In this document: piece by piece, positions 59,997 through 64,000 of the stretch
How the letters are laid out: each line of letters opens with the position of its first letter
Numbering within the stretch: position 1 is the first letter of the stretch
DNA from: Datisca glomerata
Taxonomy: Eukaryota > Streptophyta > Magnoliopsida > Cucurbitales > Datiscaceae
DNA: 64,000 nt
Direction of reading: 5' to 3'
NCBI GenBank assembly: GCA_003255025.1
Contig: QANY01007347.1
Span: 310,001-374,000 of the forward strand
Program-made: the position numbers and the translations under genes
The notes under the pieces: model-generated
Told to the model about the DNA's origin: nothing
What the model saw: only the letters and a program-made list of their open reading frames with translations
The model's database searches: none

Positions 59997-60014
59997 TCCC
60001 CGGTAACGACGTGA
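59997..60014 (-). promoter_or_regulatory. tRNA-Asp-type primer-binding site of gypsy D2
   Basis: On the plus strand TCCCCGGTAACGACGTGA matches 14 of 18 bases of TCCCCGGCAACGGCGCCA, the 3' end of tRNA-Asp, used as primer by Athila/Tat-type gypsy elements. It lies between gag and the LTR as expected. Confidence 0.8.
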
Positions 60015-61560
60015 AGAACTTGTTGTATGATGTGTATACGCAAGTGAATGTACCACTGATAAGTAATAAAGTAGTAAGTGAGTGTCAATCTCCATAGAAA
60101 CTAGTATGAATATGCAATATTATGGACCAAAAGAGATTTAATGTCAAAGTAGTAAAGTAACAATGATTATAGTATAAATGGGTCAAGGTGAGTTTGAGAT
60201 TAATACAATTAATAAAAGAAATGTAAAATGAAACTTGTAAAGTATGAAGCTAACATTATAGTAATAAGATATTCAGTCGTAATGAGGGCTAGTGTGGTCA
60301 ATTCCCCTATCAATTAATTTTTCTTAGTTAACTCTATTTTAGTTGCTATGGCATCCCAATAGCATTAACCTTAGCTCAAAGGTACAATAGACTGACATCC
60401 ATGCAATTACCAATTCCAACCTTTATTAAATTATGTTTAAGCTTAATTTCATATTAGAGTTTGATTCTTTATGTTGTAGCCAAAAGGTTTACAAGGTTAG
60501 CACATTTGTCTACACTACTCACTAAGTACTTAGATCTACATGATTCAATATTCATGTATTTTCGATTTAAATAATCAGGTATCATTCTAGTCACTTCCAT
60601 TAAACTAAATCTTTCAAACTTTAATCTAACTTGTATTTCAGTAAAGATGACCAATCACAAATGAAAAATCAACATTAAGCATACTTGAATGAAATGCTAA
60701 AGATAGTATAACAACAACAAATTCATTAACAAGAATAAGCAATATCCAGGTTCATTATCATACTAGCTTCGAGTATTTAGCTCATAATGAGCTTAAGAAC
60801 AGAAACAAAACATTTCATTTCCATATTTTCCAGCAGAATAAGAAGTAAGATGAAGATAAAACAGAGAACAAATGAAGCTAAAACAAGTGAGAGAGAATAA
60901 GAATAAATGAATATTCTTTGGCCTTGTCTTCTTCCTTGCTCCCCTTCTTTCATTTTATATCTTCTTCATCTTCTTTCCTTTTCTGGAGAGTCTCCTTCCT
61001 ACAATGCAGTGTCAGCTCCTTCTTTTCTCTCCTAAAAAAATCCCTTTTCCAAAAAGGCGTACTTTTGATAGATAGGGGCATCAGGATTAGGGTTTCTTCT
61101 TTGTACAAGGATGCATGTCTAACACCAATTCCATGGGGGACCACTGGCATAGGTGCTGATGACACCTAGAATAACCGCTTCTGAACACAGGGATTTCCTT
61201 CACGTTTCAGTGCCAGCTGGACTACACGACAGACCTCTTTCCAAGCTTGCATTACACTGCTACAACTATAACAACAACAAGATCTGCTACAGCAATTATT
61301 TAGATTTCAAGCTTTACAACAGGCCCTGCAGATAAGATACACTACTGCATATAGTTGGAAAAGCACACAAAATATTAGCATGGCAGCTAAACTACGCATA
61401 AAACTAATATAAGACAAAAATAACTAAGATTTAAACAATAAAATACTAAATCCCCCTAAGATAAGCAACAATTAAGGATTAAAAATACTAAGATAACTCT
61501 AAAATCCAAGCTTTATCCACTCTCTATCTTAGAATGAAAAGGGGAGAAGGGTAATTTCGA
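60015..61560 (-). mobile_element. Gypsy family D LTR (5' LTR of D2)
   Basis: The LTR follows the primer site directly on its outer side and is similar to 25735-27240. A TATA-like word (AAGATATAAAA, minus strand) is at 60953-60963. The right limit is approximate. Short frames inside (60918-61335) are within LTR sequence and are not genes. Confidence 0.7.
60953..60963 (-). promoter_or_regulatory. TATA-like box in LTR D2
   Basis: AAGATATAAAA on the minus strand, placed within the LTR about 940 bases from its inner end, where the transcription start of a gypsy element could lie. Confidence 0.45.
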
Positions 61561-61689
61561 AAAGAGAAAAGGGTATAAGTCTCGTTTTTTTTTATTTTTA
61601 AGTCTCGCTTTGTTTAATTTACATTTTTATAGTTTTTTATAGGACTCTTGTATAATGTCATGGTCGTACTTATTTTACAGGAGAAAACT

Positions 61690-62280
61690 ATGAACCCTAT
61701 ATTTAAAACCTGTAGAATCCAACATTTTTTATAGTGGATTCTACTATTGAGAATCTATGGACTCACTATCTAATAATCTAGGCATCCAACCTACATAATA
61801 TGTTGACACTTAGAGTCTTATTGTTAATGGATCAAAATGACTAAACTATTAAATATGAGTTCATAACTCTCTCAAGATTGAGAACACTACTATGTATGCG
61901 GGCAGCTCGTTCAAACAATTGAGGGAATGATAAGAAATTTCCTAGCACCATTGCTTCCTTGATGGGCCCAAGCCCATGCAGGCTTTTAATGCATTTCAAA
62001 TGTACTGGTATATTAACTAGGTACTCTACCTAGTGACTAAGATAAATCACTCTACATGATAAAGTTAATGTACTACAAGTTACAAAGAACTCTTAGTTAA
62101 ATACATTATTCTCATTAGCTAAACTCTATAGAACCCACAAACAAAATACTATTATGCATGTGCATATTTTACAAGAATATATTACACTAATATAAGAATA
62201 AACTATCTACTATTAATCAGAACTAAATGTATCAATACATAAAATAGAATTTTAGTGCGTTTTAGTGCACAATCCTAACA
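61690..62280 (-). mobile_element. Copia family C LTR fragment, inverted
   Basis: The reverse complement begins TGTTAGGATTGTGCAC at 62280, a classical copia LTR start, and then follows C1 from 14338 on (ATATTCTTGT, TATAGAGTTTAGCT, GTACCTAGTTAAT, TAGATTATTAGATAGTGAG). It is oriented opposite to C1 and to the copy at 62555. Confidence 0.75.
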
Positions 62281-62554
62281 ACATGAGCATGACATGTAAA
62301 TCAAGCTTAGCTTTGGGTTTTCAAGAAGACTAGAACTTTGAAGAAAAGTCCCACTCTAGGATTTGTAGTTTATGCTCAATGAAATATCTTGATCTTTCCA
62401 AAGCCTTATATGAAAATCCACACTTGATACTCAACATGGTCAGAAAAGATGAAACCATAGGCAACCAACAGTGCAACGCCCCAAACCAACAATCCACTTC
62501 TATCGTGAACAATAATGCATTAACTCAATCATGTAGAGTGGCTTTCCTTCATCA
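62281..62554. other. Spacer between inverted LTR C fragments
   Basis: A 274-base stretch with no recognised motif. A minus-strand frame (62330-62512) has no family signature. Confidence 0.4.
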
Positions 62555-63500
62555 CTTGGAGGACCTCCTAGTTAATGTACTAGATCATTTGGAATGCATT
62601 TAAGGGACTAATGACTCTAGTTTTCGAAAATCCTGACTCATTGCTATTATATTATGAGTACTTATAATCTTAAGAGAGTTATGAACTCATGTTTAATAAC
62701 TTAGTTAATTTGATCTATTATAATTGAGAATCTATAAATCAACATTTCTGTAAGTTGGATAACATAATTGTTAGAGAAGTAAGGATGCATATATTCTCAA
62801 TAATAGAGTCCATAGAGACTTTCAAGTGAGTGACGTAGTACCTTTTAATAGAATCTATTCATATGATATCAATAAACTAAACCCTTAGTATCTCTAATAA
62901 ATTATTAAATATTTGATAATTTTACTTGTGGCATCAAGTATCGAAATTATCATAGTTAATAATAGAACGAGATTGGAGACTTAAGGATATGAGAGGTGTA
63001 CAAACTAGTTTGATAGTACGTGACCTAATTATACTTAGAATTATACTATAGAGGGGAAAGACATAATGAATAATATATAAAAGATAGTTACATCGATTAA
63101 TTTAAAATACAATTACAATGTAATTAATTATAATTAATAATTAATAAATTTAATCATAGGTTTGATCGACATTAATTTTTTAGCCATAAGTATTTATATT
63201 ATTATCATCATTGAGCTAACTTATGTGTTATAGGTATTGTTGTGACCAGTAATAAATTGGTATGGCATGGTTACCTAGCAGTCAACCAAGTCGATTCTAA
63301 TGGTAGTGATGAAAATTATTAATTCAAATTAATTTCAATTGATACATTTTTTAGTGAATCATGACCGTTAGATTTCACTATAAGTAGTAGGATTCACTTA
63401 TATTATGGTTAAGCCTATTGGCACCATTAGTAAAAGAAGAGAAAGCCTGAGGTAGTCTAATTACTATCTCTAGCCGAAAAATGAAAAAGTGAATGAAATT
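62555..63500 (+). mobile_element. Copia family C LTR, direct copy
   Basis: The block parallels C1 from about 14472 to 15450 (CTAGTTAATGTACTAG, GACTCATTGCTATTATATTATGAG against the equivalent words in C1, and GGATATGAGA(T/G)GTATA-type words). It ends near CTCTAGCCGAAAAATG, matching CTCTAGCCTAGCC at 15430. Confidence 0.7.
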
Positions 63501-64000
63501 ACTTTTAACTTGAATAAATTACTAGGTAAGCATGCTAGTGTGATCAACGTAGGTTACAAAATATTAGTTAGACTAACTACCTAATGGCATTGTAACTCAT
63601 AGTAATAAAAGCTCAAGAATTTTAAAAATCAAGTGGGAGCATGACTTTAAATCAAAACCCACAATCTCCATTAGTGGATCATAGTAAGGTGTTAGAGTAT
63701 TTTGTCCTCAATCTTTGAGGTTCCCTAAATGAGAGTATCTGAAGCATTATATATTAAAAGCATGATCTTCGCAATGATCATATTAATAAGTGAATAAATG
63801 GGAACTGCATAAGTAGGAGATGCCCACATGTCATGAGTCTGAGGGTCAAATAATGGTATACACTTGAGTCATTTTAGTAACATATCACCTAAGAGTAGCA
63901 TATCACCTAAGCGGTTCTCATTGTTTATTTTGAGAGACTGAAGCTTAACATTACTTTTTTTAGTGGATATTAATATGAGATTAGTAGGATTACTAAGTAT
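63501..64000. other. Unassigned DNA at the right edge
   Basis: No coding motif was seen. A short tandem pair (CATATCACCTAAG at about 63884 and 63900) is present. It may be further family C sequence, continuing beyond the window. Confidence 0.4.

Noticed and set aside
60918..61335. Frames in the region 60918-61335 on both strands
   Set aside because: They lie within the gypsy D2 LTR; mirrored frames on both strands with pyrimidine-rich composition indicate chance.
1..64000. CRISPR arrays, bacterial operons, rRNA or tRNA genes
   Set aside because: No regularly spaced identical repeats and no cloverleaf or rRNA sequence were seen. The tRNA-like words found are primer-binding sites of retroelements.

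Overview
The window looks like repeat-rich nuclear DNA of a flowering plant, probably a eudicot. It is AT-rich, has an assembly gap base at 1821, and contains no intact protein-coding gene that I can defend. Nearly every coding signal is a decayed piece of a transposable element. The rest are short exon-like pieces of host genes: a subtilase, an EDM2-like PHD protein and a JmjC protein.

Layout. 1034-6020: a Ty1-copia element on the minus strand (family A) with a 1.7 kb LTR, decayed RNase H/RT/integrase and a truncated second LTR. 8100-9400: CT/GA-rich DNA and a subtilase pseudogene. 11719-13873: a LINE (minus strand). 13917-15760: the 3' end of a plus-strand copia element (family C). 17802-22010: CACTA-type termini and a TNP2-like transposase tail, an exon-like stretch and a plus-strand LINE tail. 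23300-25330: copia remnant. 25735-27240: a gypsy-type LTR (family D). 27300-31075: an acidic ORF next to an LTR and RT of copia family B. 31117-35426: a Mutator-like (MULE) block with a plus-strand DUF1985 pseudogene and a minus-strand mudrA-type transposase. 36579-39094: gypsy pieces with chromodomain-type integrase ends and LTR sequence. 39095-41854: a CACTA-type terminus, EDM2-like and JmjC exon fragments, and a partial segmental duplication. 41934-45745: remains of what appears to be an endogenous pararetrovirus. 45746-50393: copia A2 (integrase pre-domain, protease, gag, PBS, 5' LTR). 50461-56250: copia B2 with its 5' LTR. 56812-61560: an Athila/Tat-like gypsy element with a tRNA-Asp-type primer site and LTR. 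61690-63500: two family C LTR fragments in inverted orientation.

The most unusual content lies between 39 and 46 kb. There, an RT domain of pararetrovirus type is fused in frame to a copia integrase pre-domain. Downstream on the same strand is a decayed ORF carrying the motif set of an AlkB-like 2-oxoglutarate/Fe(II) dioxygenase, followed by a TATA-type promoter and a tRNA-Met-type primer site. Just to the left is the CACTA-associated block with host exon fragments. That block exists in two copies, one with a 1.4 kb internal deletion at a short GAG microhomology.

None of these genes is likely to work together now. The window records successive, nested insertion and decay, mostly in the minus orientation. 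All family assignments are from reading translations by eye; boundaries without terminal motifs are approximate.
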